Source of the DNA: Paralithodes platypus
Lineage: Eukaryota > Arthropoda > Malacostraca > Decapoda > Lithodidae
Length of the DNA: 64,000 bases
Direction of reading: 5' to 3'
Assembly (NCBI GenBank): GCA_032716605.1
Contig: CM064495.1
Location: 41,837,946 to 41,901,945, forward strand
Below the pieces are notes generated by a model that was given only the letters and a program-made list of their open reading frames with translations, did not search any database and had not been told where the DNA came from. Below, one piece after another: positions 55,078-64,000 of the stretch. The translations under genes were made by a program, and so were the position numbers. Within the stretch, counting starts at the first letter, position 1. Each line of letters opens with the position of its first letter.

Positions 55078-57880
55078 AAATGTAAAACTTGCAAACTAAA
55101 CAAACCAAAATTGGGACAAGGACAATATAAAGTCAAATTAAATTATCAAAATCGCTATGTGGAAACAACGCTTACTAAAATGAAAATTATTAAATAAAAG
55201 AACACAATCCACCACACAGGGTGTACATCACCACATGAGCAAGTTAATCTGTTTCCCAAGCAAACCAATCGCACATATAACAACGCACTATCGTCACGTT
55301 AAAGGAAGTAGTCAAGTTTGGGAAGTCCGGGACGTTCTGGCAAATTTTACTAAACTCTGCATGAATAAAGAAACTACATGTTAAATGTCAAAATATTATT
55401 TAAAATCAAATTTGCAACATGACAAGACATTAACAATAGTAAAAAATACAAATATTGATAAGATATCTATACTATTACAAAATAATATATAAAATACAGT
55501 ACAGCACTCACTAACGATAGTGCTATCGGGTAGGTACCTGTAAGCATAGCATGCCTCAAGTGACCCCTATCAATAACTACCCTACAAATAACCTACATTT
55601 ATAGCACAAATAAACTAAGGAAATCGCAAAAGTAAGCAATTGATACTATCGACAATGAATACATATAATATAAAGAGAAATAATTGCAAAATATGAAGTA
55701 ACAACAGATTTAAACAAAGAGTACTCTTTTAACAAGAACAATAAATTTAAAAAATCATCAATATTAATAATAATAATAATAATAATAATAGAAAAAGAAA
55801 AAGATAAACAATAAATACAGACAAAAAGTAAGCAGAGGTTATACAAGAAACTTCAAGTTAAAAATGCTTGATTAAAATTATTGATGTCAAATTTTAGAAT
55901 ACAGTCACAATAATTGACCCTAAAAAGATTAAATTTATGGAACAATTTACTTGCCTCAAAACCTCTGTCCACTAAGAGTCTGTATAGTAACCTAGCTCTA
56001 GCCCAAAAGTCATCTACTTTAGTGCAGATTTTACAAAATCTTATTAATTGGGAATAAAAACAATTATAAGTGATTTTACTATCGATATTACTACTAGGGA
56101 AAGGAAAGTTTATTACGTTAAAATTAAAATCATCAACTTTGTGATATACTTTAAGTATGCACTGTTCATTAACAATCTCTATATTTATATCAAGAAAATT
56201 TTCAACTTTATAATTTACGTTACATTGTGTGAGGGGAATAGAATTAGGGTAAATAAGTTTAGCAACTTGATTAAAATTTAACAAATTGCAAACAAGAATA
56301 TCATCAATATATCTACTATTATTACTTAACAGTTTAGCAAGTGCTAATTTTTCTGGAATTTTATTTTTCTTGCTACTGTCAACTAAGTCTTTTATATATT
56401 TAAATTCTAAAGCAAGCAAGAATAAGTCTGCAATTAAAGGGCTAGCATTTCCACCCATAGGAATTCCTAATATTTGTTTGAAAATGTACGGCCCGAATCT
56501 AACATAAGTATTGAAAAGGAGGAATTTAAGGGCATCTTTAAGTTTAGTTCTATCAAAATATACAGAACTAGTGGGAGTAGAGCTAAGTGATGCATTATTA
56601 AAATATGTATAAACATTTATGAAATAATTACCATTCCTAACGAACCTGTCAAAGTGCAAATCTATAATAAAGCAAAGCTCTGAATATACTAAAGGCAAAT
56701 TGGTATACAAAGTTGAAAAGTCGAAGCTATGTACCGAGGTAACTTTCGGCATGGTATTTATTTTATCAATAACTTCTAACGAATTGTCAACACTCCAATA
56801 ATAGTTAATGCCAGTTCTTCTCATGATGGTATTACAATATCTTTTATGAGTACTTTTAATGTATTTTAAGCAATTTACTACTTGTTCTGATAGAGTTTTA
56901 GTGGTAGCAAATTTTGCTCCGGCAATAAAGCGATATTTATAAGGTCTTTTATGAAATTTAGGTAACATGTATAATTTTGCAATGCACTTGTTCTTATCAG
57001 AAAGTTTAATATCAAATATTATATTTTTCTTGGTATGTTCATCGATTAAGTTATCAATATTCAGATTATTTTGAATTTCATAAACAGAATTACCGCAAAT
57101 ATTTTTACGTAATATGTTACCCTTAATACCTAATTCTTTTTTCATATTTTCAAGATAAAATTTCTTACATGTGAAGCTATAATTATTGCTGGCTTTATCT
57201 ACTGTAGTGATTACAAAATGTTTATGTAAATTTATTAAATCAGCTTTAAGCTTATTATAATTATAGTCTATAAAATCTGAAAGATTAAATTCATTTTTAA
57301 GCGAGAAAATTTTATTTCTAATTAACTTAATTAATAATTTAGACCATGCTTCTAGTTCTCTCGCATTGCAGCACGCAATTTTTAACAATTTATCTTTTAA
57401 TTTATTGACTGAAAAAACAATATCTTTTAAAATTATGTCCCATGTTACTTTATTACTCCCTATTCTAAATTTAAACCCTTTACGACATAGCTCCGCTAAT
57501 TTGTCGTTTGCAAAATGTTTAACTAGTTCTACATCACCTGTTAATATGTGACATATCGGACTATAAATGAACTTTGCTAGTGCATCACGTCTGCTAGCTG
57601 GCATATCCATGACTCTTTCACACACGCATTTATTATTATTGAAAATATCATTACCTGAAAGATTTCCTAAAACTTTATTATAATTACAAATAATAGACCC
57701 AACAGGTCGTTCATATGAATACACTATTAATGGTTTGAAATCTTTACAATCATCTGGTAACATGGACTTAACTTTCTTTGAATTAATAAGACTGTTAACA
57801 TTAATTTTGTCTAAAATTTTAGAGGAATAATTTAAAGTGGACATGACTTTATCTTTAATACGGTTATCTTTGGATTTCTT
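55078..57880 (-). mobile_element. Penelope-like retroelement, nearly complete
   Basis: Minus-strand element: ORF 57844-55853, then about 775 bases of 3' UTR ending in the tail TTTGCAAGTTTTACATTTTA. On the 5' side an inverted copy of that tail lies at 57882-57914, so the element has the tail in opposite orientation at both ends, as Penelope-like elements often do. It provides the empty sites for the three insertions in 25524-29403. Confidence 0.85.
55853..57844 (-). CDS. Penelope-like reverse transcriptase, 663 residues
   Basis: An uninterrupted frame with a reverse transcriptase of the Penelope type: KFHKRPYKYRFIAGA (fingers), SFDFSTLYTNLP (first Asp motif), GIPMGGNASPLIADLFL and SRYIDDIL (catalytic Asp-Asp). 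N-terminally it has a Cys-x-Cys segment and TGDVELVKHF, and the C-terminus lacks the GIY-YIG endonuclease of classical Penelope elements. The missing endonuclease may be a real feature, or may lie upstream as in permuted, Naiad-like elements. The intact frame suggests recent activity. Confidence 0.83.
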   Translation of the reverse strand: MSTLNYSSKILDKINVNSLINSKKVKSMLPDDCKDFKPLIVYSYERPVGSIICNYNKVLGNLSGNDIFNNNKCVCERVMDMPASRRDALAKFIYSPICHILTGDVELVKHFANDKLAELCRKGFKFRIGSNKVTWDIILKDIVFSVNKLKDKLLKIACCNARELEAWSKLLIKLIRNKIFSLKNEFNLSDFIDYNYNKLKADLINLHKHFVITTVDKASNNYSFTCKKFYLENMKKELGIKGNILRKNICGNSVYEIQNNLNIDNLIDEHTKKNIIFDIKLSDKNKCIAKLYMLPKFHKRPYKYRFIAGAKFATTKTLSEQVVNCLKYIKSTHKRYCNTIMRRTGINYYWSVDNSLEVIDKINTMPKVTSVHSFDFSTLYTNLPLVYSELCFIIDLHFDRFVRNGNYFINVYTYFNNASLSSTPTSSVYFDRTKLKDALKFLLFNTYVRFGPYIFKQILGIPMGGNASPLIADLFLLALEFKYIKDLVDSSKKNKIPEKLALAKLLSNNSRYIDDILVCNLLNFNQVAKLIYPNSIPLTQCNVNYKVENFLDINIEIVNEQCILKVYHKVDDFNFNVINFPFPSSNIDSKITYNCFYSQLIRFCKICTKVDDFWARARLLYRLLVDRGFEASKLFHKFNLFRVNYCDCILKFDINNFNQAFLT

Positions 57881-57914
57881 AGAATTAGTTTAGTTTGCAA
57901 GTTTTACATTTTAA

Positions 57915-58520
57915 TTAGCTCTAATATATCCCATAAAGCCTTGCTATTGGTACAGTTTTGATATGGCATTGGTGGGGCGCGGATAGATGCCACAGGGGAC
58001 TTTACTAGTCTTACCTGGGCGCTTTTTGTTGTTACGCCAGTCAGCCACAGTGTTTACATGGTGGCGCAGTTTTGTGGGAGGATTTTGTTATTCTAAAGTC
58101 CAAGTTGCCTAATGTACAGTAGAGTTTTGGTATGGTACTGTGACTACCGTCTTGTTGAGGCTGGTATGGTCTGCAGGTGCTGTAGTTGGACTTAGTTTAG
58201 TCTTGCTACGTGCGGCACGGTTAGCACTATGCCAACATCAGCCAAAGTGATGACATGATGGGGCGGTGTTGTGACGGGACTTTATTTTATTCATTAATAT
58301 TTCAACTGCGGAAAGGCAACCACGTCTGAGCCATTAGCCTACAAGGTATGTAATGGAAAGCGATGTTTAACCATTGTATGTATGTTTGTATGCTAAGTGC
58401 ACACATAAAGGGATTAAAGATAAGTAAGGGTATAGTTAACTTTTAATAATTTACATATCAGTTCTTTACAGTAAGTACCGTACCGGTATAATAATTGTGG
58501 TTCTTGTTTTAAACCTGCAG
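57915..58520. other. Intron sequence, no feature seen
   Basis: AT-rich intronic sequence between the Penelope-like element and exon 12. I see no ORF, RNA gene or recognisable repeat apart from short TG-rich stretches. Confidence 0.5.
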
Positions 58521-58615
58521 GTGGAGGTGTGATGAGCTTTGCCAATGATGTGGTTCTGTCTGCCTCTGCTGTTACCATACCTGCAACCTCACACATTCAG
58601 CCTCCTCTATTGCAG
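58521..58615 (+). CDS. ZXDC: ZXD-like gene, coding exon 12
   Basis: Encodes about residues 1477-1508, starting SGGVMSFANDVVLSAS. Acceptor CTGCAG at 58520; donor GTCAGG at 58616; ends in phase 0. A degenerate relative of this exon, with its own AG acceptor and the same entry phase, lies 3.7 kb upstream at about 54793. Confidence 0.8.
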
Positions 58616-58662
58616 GTCAGGACTACTGTTTTATGATAATTTTATGCCTCTTTATACATATT

Positions 58663-58800
58663 TTTCATTGTGTTCTTTTATTTCATAAATTTGATTTTAG
58701 TAAGCGTTGTTTCCACATAGCGATTTTGATCAGTTATTTTGCCTTTATATTGTCTTTGTCCAAGTTTTGGTTTGTTTAGTTTGCAAGTTTTACATTTTAT
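58663..58800 (+). mobile_element. Penelope-like element 3' fragment
   Basis: From GTGTTCTTTTATTTCATAAA to the tail TTTGCAAGTTTTACATTTTA; about 50 bases after the exon 12 donor. Confidence 0.78.
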
Positions 58801-58969
58801 TTTGTATATACAATATCAAGGTGATTTTAAGTATTGACAATACTTATTTAAACCCTTGATTGTTTGGTGGCTCAAGGATCAGTCTATATCCATCTGTCAT
58901 TTAATCTTGATCAACCCACAGAGGGTTAATCCCCTACTCCCCTCCCTCTGCCCCTCCTTCTGGGGGGTT

Positions 58970-59130
58970 AGGGGGGACTCTACCCATGTGGTAGAGGAAA
59001 TAAACGATTATGCCTCACATATCTACTGTATCATAAAAGGCAACTAAATGGGAGATGACAAAATTCTTGGCCATTGTTCATTCCATTTGGTCCATTTCGG
59101 CCTCATGGTAGCTATGTGACACCAGATGAT
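58970..59130 (+). repeat. Dispersed repeat (GGCAACTAAA family)
   Basis: Related to 38190-38350 and 44597-44680: AAGGCAACTAAATGGGAGAT, then TTCATTCCATTTGGTCCATT and GTAGCTATGTGACACCAGAT. Lies just before exon 13. Confidence 0.6.
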
Positions 59131-59177
59131 GACAAGGACACCCTAATTTGTATAGCCTATATATTTGTTTGTTATAG

Positions 59178-59267
59178 GATGAGGGTGAGCTATACCAGGA
59201 GCCTCTGATGGGCCACGACCTCCTGTCCGACCCCCAGTCCACCATCAATCTCCGTGACTTGGAGTGA
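59178..59267 (+). CDS. ZXDC: ZXD-like gene, terminal coding exon 13 with stop
   Basis: Encodes the last 29 residues (about 1509-1537) and a TGA stop. The end, STINLRDLE, is a short conserved C-terminal signature that I associate with the ZXD family. Acceptor TTATAG at 59177. The 3' UTR follows; I see no clear AATAAA polyadenylation signal in the first few hundred bases. Confidence 0.87.
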   Translation, partial: DEGELYQEPLMGHDLLSDPQSTINLRDLE

Positions 59268-59734
59268 TGCTGCTGCTTCGCTGCACTCTTGGTCTCACCC
59301 TCGACTGGAAGTATTTACGCGTTTTCTGTCATTCTTTGCATCTCATATTCTCTATTCGAGTTATCATGCTTCTTCCGCTCATTCTATTCACTTTACATGC
59401 ATCTCATTCTCTACTTCGAGTTATCATGCTTTTTCCGTTCATTCTATCCACCTTACATGCTCTTTATTCAGAGTGGGAGCGTTTCTACACTGATTTCTTT
59501 GGTTAATTTTCTACATCTTATATGCAGTGCCCATCTTTCGACTTGGAATGATTGCATTTAAATTCTCTTCAGGTTTCTCTTTTTTACTTGAAATTATATA
59601 GTTATTTTTTCATTCTAGTTTTCTTCGTCTGTATTGATGGCGCTTTTTCTGTTAATTCTTCCTGCCTTGTTTGTGACCTGAAATGATATAGTTTCTTCTT
59701 ATTCTTTCCATAGGCTAGATGGGCCAAGTAATAG
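59268..59734 (+). other. 3' UTR of the ZXD-like gene (extent unknown)
   Basis: Pyrimidine-rich sequence after the stop. Contains an imperfect 60-base direct repeat (TTCGAGTTATCATGCTTTTT-type units) at about 59350-59465. No AATAAA is evident. Open frames here lack any support. Confidence 0.5.
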
Positions 59735-60090
59735 GGAAGTGTACGAGTCCTTTGGAATGGAAGAGCAGGCTTTGGGCATTGATTGTGGTGTGGTTGAGTG
59801 GATAAAGAGAAGTACTTTGTTCAAAGAATGGATGAAGACAGAATGCCAAGAAAGATATATGGGAGTCAGGTGAGTTGAACCGCTAGTAGTGGAAGACCAC
59901 CTATGGTATGGGAAAAGAAAGTGGAAAAATATATTGAAGAAAAACTTCCACGTAGTGGAAGGGGCATTGTGGCACGGGCAAAGGAGACATGTCTTGACAA
60001 AGTAGCCTGGAGACGTTTCTGTCATGGCCATCCTCTAGCGGGGGTTTCCCAGGAGGAAACAAGGCGTCGGAGATGATGATGATGATGATG
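59735..60090 (+). pseudogene. LINE 3' end with (ATG)n tail
   Basis: A decayed frame reads RMDEDRMPRKIYGSQ, GRPPMVWEKKVEKYIEEKLP, RGIVARAKETCLDKVAWRR and FCHGHPLAGVSQEETRRRR, the end of a LINE polyprotein, followed by (ATG)n at 60073-60093. Confidence 0.7.
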
Positions 60091-60136
60091 ATTATTCTTT
60101 CCACATTAGCTACTTCATCATGTGTATTGTTTTAGT

Positions 60137-60217
60137 ATTTCACCTTTACAGTTTGTATTCACATTTCACCTTTACAGTTTGTATTCACATTTCACCTTTA
60201 CAGTTTGTATTCACATT
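60137..60217. repeat. 26-bp tandem repeat, three copies
   Basis: Three units of TTTCACCTTTACAGTTTGTA plus TTCACA. Confidence 0.85.
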
Positions 60218-60804
60218 TCTTTTCATCGCTGCATGTTTCATTCATTCTTTGTACAGTACTATCTCATTCATCATATATGTTTTCTACTGTATAAGCTATT
60301 TTTATATTTATATTTCCACTTCTTCCATACTCTTTCTGCCATATATACTTTGTATATTTTTGCATTACCTCTTTATTTTGAATATATATTATATTATCTC
60401 TAAGTATTTCCAATTTCTTATATTCTGTAATTTGATCTGTGTTGTTTTGTACTAGCTTGAGTTATATGTCAATTTTTTTTGTTTTCATTTTATTTAAAGG
60501 AACCTTGGAAATTCAAATACTGTATCAGGTAAAAAAAATAATAATAATTTTCAGATACTGTAGATTGAAAATGTAGAGTATGTATGACCATTAAGGAAGG
60601 TGACCTGCTTTCTTTCTCTGGCCTGTATCCATTCAGACTACTGTTTTAAGACGTTTATCCCCATCCGAGTATCAATTTCTTCCTGGTGAGCGATAGCGAG
60701 TCAGCATTGTATGTATGTAATGTACATATAATTAAGTGTCAGGATTAACTTTAAGGATTGAATTATATGATGTATTTATACATACATACTTACATACACT
60801 TTAA

Positions 60805-61315
60805 TCCTTCTGGTGCGGGCATATTTCCGCCATATTACGGCTCATTCAGGCACTCCTGATTGACTAGGCAAGTGTCTGAATGAAATTAAATTTATTCAGC
60901 CAAAAACTAGAAGAAAATCACTTCAAAATGACACCAAAACGAGCTTCGTAGCTCGCGGGCTTCACCCTCAGCTCTACCATAGACATTCTCTAAAATGAGC
61001 AATTATCGCTAATGTCGCGCTACATTTGCATTTGGCAGCGCTGTATATCTCGCGAGGGCATGTCTACATTTGCATTTGGCAGCGCTGTATATCTCGCGAG
61101 GGCATGTCTACATTTGCATTTGGCAGCGCTGTATATCTCGCGAGGGCATGTCTCGGAGTCCTCAGTGACGCGGCCGGCTGGCTGGAGGAAGAACAAGTGG
61201 CCTGTCGCGCTCCTGCTCCCTCGCACTCCATTCTACAGGCTTTAAGAGGCTGTAAGAGCCTGTAAATTGCCTTATATTGTCAGGACGTTCCAGAACGTCT
61301 CCCGCAGCCAATGGG
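60805..61315. mobile_element. TTAA-flanked element with a 44-bp tandem array
   Basis: TTAA at 60801-60804 and 61316-61319. It contains three exact or near-exact 44-base units (61021-61152) with GCATTTGGCAGCGCTGTATA. The repeat's small open frames are artefacts. Confidence 0.75.
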
Positions 61316-61351
61316 TTAAAGATTGAATGATAAGATATATTTATACATTCA

Positions 61352-62111
61352 TACATACATACATTTTTAGGAGCACATAAATCAGATTGTCAAAAGTTGC
61401 TACCTACACATCAGAAATCTCTACTCGGTGAAGCAGTTTATACCTAGACGTTGCCTTCTGACACTGGTCCACTCATTGATATTCTCTCGTGTTGATTATT
61501 GCAATGCCTTATTTGTGGGTCTTCCAAATTACATATTAAAGAAAGTACAATCTGTTCTGAACAGAGCTGCAAGACTCATTTTTGGAATTCCACTTGGAAC
61601 CCCTACCACTTCTTATCATATCGAACTGCACTGGTTACCAATAAAAGCTAGAATAGAATTTAAGTTGTGTCTGGTAACTTAAGGTCCTCAAATTTGGTGA
61701 GCCCGGGTATCTTGCAGAGCTGCTCAGGCGTCCACCGGCACGCCATGGTGTAGTCATGCGCCATGACAATGACCCCCTACTGGAAAGCCCACGGCTCATC
61801 AAGATGAGCCGTGGGCTTTCCGGCAGTCATCTTTCTTTGAGAGATCATTCTCTTACATGGCTCCAAAGTTATATAACAGACTGCCACTGACCATGAGACA
61901 ACTTAAGACTTTTCTCTTTGTAAGAAGCTACGATCTCGAGGGGGGTGTCATCATGGAGGGCTATAGGGTGTAAGCTATTTGCCGCTGCTGGTGGCTGGGT
62001 GATGCGTATAGGTTTTGTGTTGCATTGATTTAAACAATTTGTGTTTTTTTGTTTTCGAGCGCCAGTGAATTCTGCGGAAAAATTGGCGCTTGTGAGAAAT
62101 AAGTAACATGC

Positions 62112-62157
<46 letters not shown>
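61352..62157 (+). pseudogene. CR1/L2-like LINE 3' end, second copy
   Basis: Encodes PRRCLLTLVHSLIFSRVDYC, NALFVGLPNYILKKVQSVLN and LHWLPIKARIEFKLCLVT, parallel to 23690-23935, then a stop, a frame-broken end and an (ATT)n tail (about 62114-62157). It holds a perfect 19-bp hairpin at 61782-61821. Confidence 0.85.
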
Positions 62158-62535
62158 ATACAGTACACACACAGGGGGTCCAGAAAAAATGGTCTGCCTC
62201 CCCTTAACAAAGGTTGACCCTACATATGTAAAGTCTCTTTGGACTCTGTTGTCTGGTTCAATTGTTTTATTACTATTATTAACAACCAAAATATATAAAG
62301 GGTTGATTGTAAAGTGATCGGATTTTCATGCATTCAATATTACCAACTTTACAATATTTTCCTTACACTGACATTGTTAAAAAGACAATATACTATACAG
62401 TACTTATGTGATAATCCCATGGGCATTATAGAGAGATATGGTAGTAAACAGGATTAACACATATTTTAGTTATATCAGCTTAACACTATCTGCTGTGCTG
62501 TCTTGGAAGATATTATGGTTTGTTTATTTATTGTG

Positions 62536-62600
62536 GAGGGTTGTTCTTGTTGTCGTTCCCTAGGCTGCCTGGCCGAACAGCCCCGAGTCCCTAAGGATGG
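62536..62600 (-). mobile_element. LINE/SINE tail fragment
   Basis: GTTCCCTAGGCTGCCTGGCC and GAACAGCCCCGAGTCCCTAA match the inverse tail of the I/Jockey-like LINE. It is only about 55 bases long. Confidence 0.65.
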
Positions 62601-62830
62601 AGCGTTTGATACTTTGGCCATTTTTGAGCCATATGTTATTAGTTTTCCCCTAGACTAAGAAAAAAGCCTCCCCAGGCCTCCCTTCAAGCAAAATATGTAA
62701 ATTTTTAATAGGAAAATGTCGCGGCCAAAGGCCGATTTCTCCTATATTTCAGGATCGCTATCGCTCGCCCTGAAATAATTAACACCCAAAGGGGTGAAAC
62801 GTCTTCTACTCGCCAAATGTCATAAAATCT

Positions 62831-64000
62831 CCTAACTAAAGAAGTGAAACAGGGCTGTTCCAAAAAGACCCACCCAGTACCAGATATGGTTAAGTGTATG
62901 TGAAAATTACAATTATATGGTTTCTTGCATTATTTTTAGCTTTTAGCTATCTTTGTCAATATAGTAAAGTATTTTAATCTGGCTTGCAGAGAAGGCTGAA
63001 CAAAATGAGCCTTTTTCTTAGTAGACCCAAACGTTTACCAATAGGTGAGGCCACACATCGCACACGTCTTACATTTTGTTGTGTGATTTGTTTGATTGAT
63101 GGCTGGATATGGGCCATAGTGGATACTCCATAAATATTTCCAGAGCCTAGCCTATCATTGTATTTTAACATTCTTATTTTGTTTTACCTGTTAATCTTGG
63201 ATAGTGTCATTGAGCAAATATGAGCATTTAAATGGGGTCAATAAGAATGTGCTACATTTTAAGCTAGTTATCACATGGCTGGATCACAAGACTACCATGT
63301 GTGGGCTTGCCTATTGTAACAAGCAACATTGTGGTATTCATGTTTAAAGGAGTAGTTTGCAGGTTTGCCATTGTACTACTTAATATTTGTGCACTAGAAT
63401 CTTGATTCTGAAGGATCTAATTCTAAACTTTTTGTTTTCCTGGGTTTATGGAAGGTAGAGGTTAGATATTCTATGTGATAAACTGATAAGCCCTTATTGC
63501 TGCATTAGATAGGGAGTTTTATAGTGAATATTGCTCTTATTTATTATTATTATTATTATTATCTTGGATTTTGAAGAGGGATATATTTAAAGCATTTTCC
63601 TGCCCATAAAGTTAATGCTTGTTTTTCTAGATAGACATATTTGCAAGTACAGTATTACATATTTAGTTTGGTTGATATTGGTTAATTTACTGGGTACCCT
63701 TAAGCCAGCGTCACACAGGACTTTATCCACCATACTTACTAGATAATAACTGAGTTTAGCTTATCATTCTTGGATCAAAATACCTGAATCAGTCACAGGT
63801 TGATTAGATCACTATAGTCGATTTGTTTTTAAGCAGGTGAAAAGTTTAATCCTTTAGCAGTTGATATTTTAATAATGGAAAGATAAGAAACTGCTGTCTT
63901 AGTATCATAGCAATACCAAGTTTTCACAAGTAGTAACATGTTTAGCTATTAATGCATTGTAATTGCTGAGAAATTAAGATGGATATAAGTCAATTTCTCG
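62831..64000. other. Downstream sequence, nothing recognised
   Basis: AT-rich sequence with a short (ATT)n run near 63540 and no convincing ORF, RNA gene or repeat. The small frame at 62974-63171 (minus) has no features. Confidence 0.5.

Larger units (their letters stand above)
2566..59267 (+). other. ZXDC: ZXD-family C2H2 zinc-finger gene, 13 coding exons, whole coding span
   Basis: Thirteen exons join with consistent phase and GT-AG boundaries into about 1537 codons. The protein has a long low-complexity N-terminal half, ten tandem C2H2 fingers (about residues 979-1283) and a conserved tail ending STINLRDLE. Finger number, order and linker style match the vertebrate ZXDA/ZXDB/ZXDC family. 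Vertebrate ZXDC is a nuclear transcription regulator that cooperates with CIITA at MHC class II promoters and is SUMO-modified. Arthropods lack MHC, so the role here must be older or different; that is inference. Introns range from about 0.56 kb to 9.6 kb and are packed with transposable elements. The exon chain is read from the sequence and is not supported here by transcripts, so untranslated exons or alternative first exons may be missing. Confidence 0.88.

Overview
This is a eukaryotic, invertebrate-type genomic window, most likely from a decapod crustacean or another large-genome arthropod. That guess rests on one host gene split into many small exons by long introns, on very dense transposon and microsatellite content, and on the mix of element families (Penelope-like, CR1/L2-like and I/Jockey-like LINEs, tRNA-derived SINEs, hAT, Tc1/mariner-like and TTAA-flanked elements). 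Nothing in the sequence fixes the species. No prokaryotic features were seen.

Host gene. One protein-coding gene on the + strand occupies most of the window (ATG at 2566, stop at 59265-59267). It is a ZXD-family C2H2 zinc-finger regulator, an orthologue or relative of vertebrate ZXDA/B/C. I read 13 coding exons whose phases all match and whose junctions are GT-AG: 2566-5206, 10478-10602, 14913-14994, 24562-24704, 31775-31903, 35336-35517, 38902-39094, 41200-41374, 45236-45415, 47711-47977, 54261-54572, 58521-58615 and 59178-59267. They predict about 1537 residues: a long Ser/Thr/Pro-rich, partly acidic N-terminal half (exons 1-3), ten tandem C2H2 fingers (exons 4-9), and a conserved C-terminal tail (exons 10-13) ending in STINLRDLE.

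Introns and flanks. 1-2565 holds a long-TIR element and a 29-bp tandem repeat upstream of the gene. Intron 1 holds a foldback element, a TIR element and a three-level nest (TTAA element inside a mariner-like MITE inside an AACTTCGGAC element). Introns 2-3 hold a truncated I/Jockey-like LINE, a tRNA-derived SINE, small TIR elements, and a broken CR1/L2-like LINE with a PHD-finger ORF1 preceded by a U4 snRNA fragment. Intron 4 holds a Penelope-like copy carrying three separate insertions (two TTAA elements and a hAT). Introns 5-9 hold SINEs, mariner-like MITEs and LINE 3' ends. Intron 10 holds a second AACTTCGGAC element with an I/Jockey-like LINE inside it. Intron 11 holds a nearly complete Penelope-like element with a 663-residue reverse-transcriptase ORF. 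After the stop codon there are LINE remnants, a TTAA element with 44-bp tandem repeats, and about 1.2 kb at the end in which I see nothing.

The most informative material is the record of insertion. Several insertions can be proved from their target-site duplications together with an empty paralogous copy elsewhere in the window. Short, nearly perfect inverted duplications recur at four places. An inverted SINE pair flanks exon 10, and a SINE abuts the exon 5 donor site. No undescribed defence or metabolic system was found.
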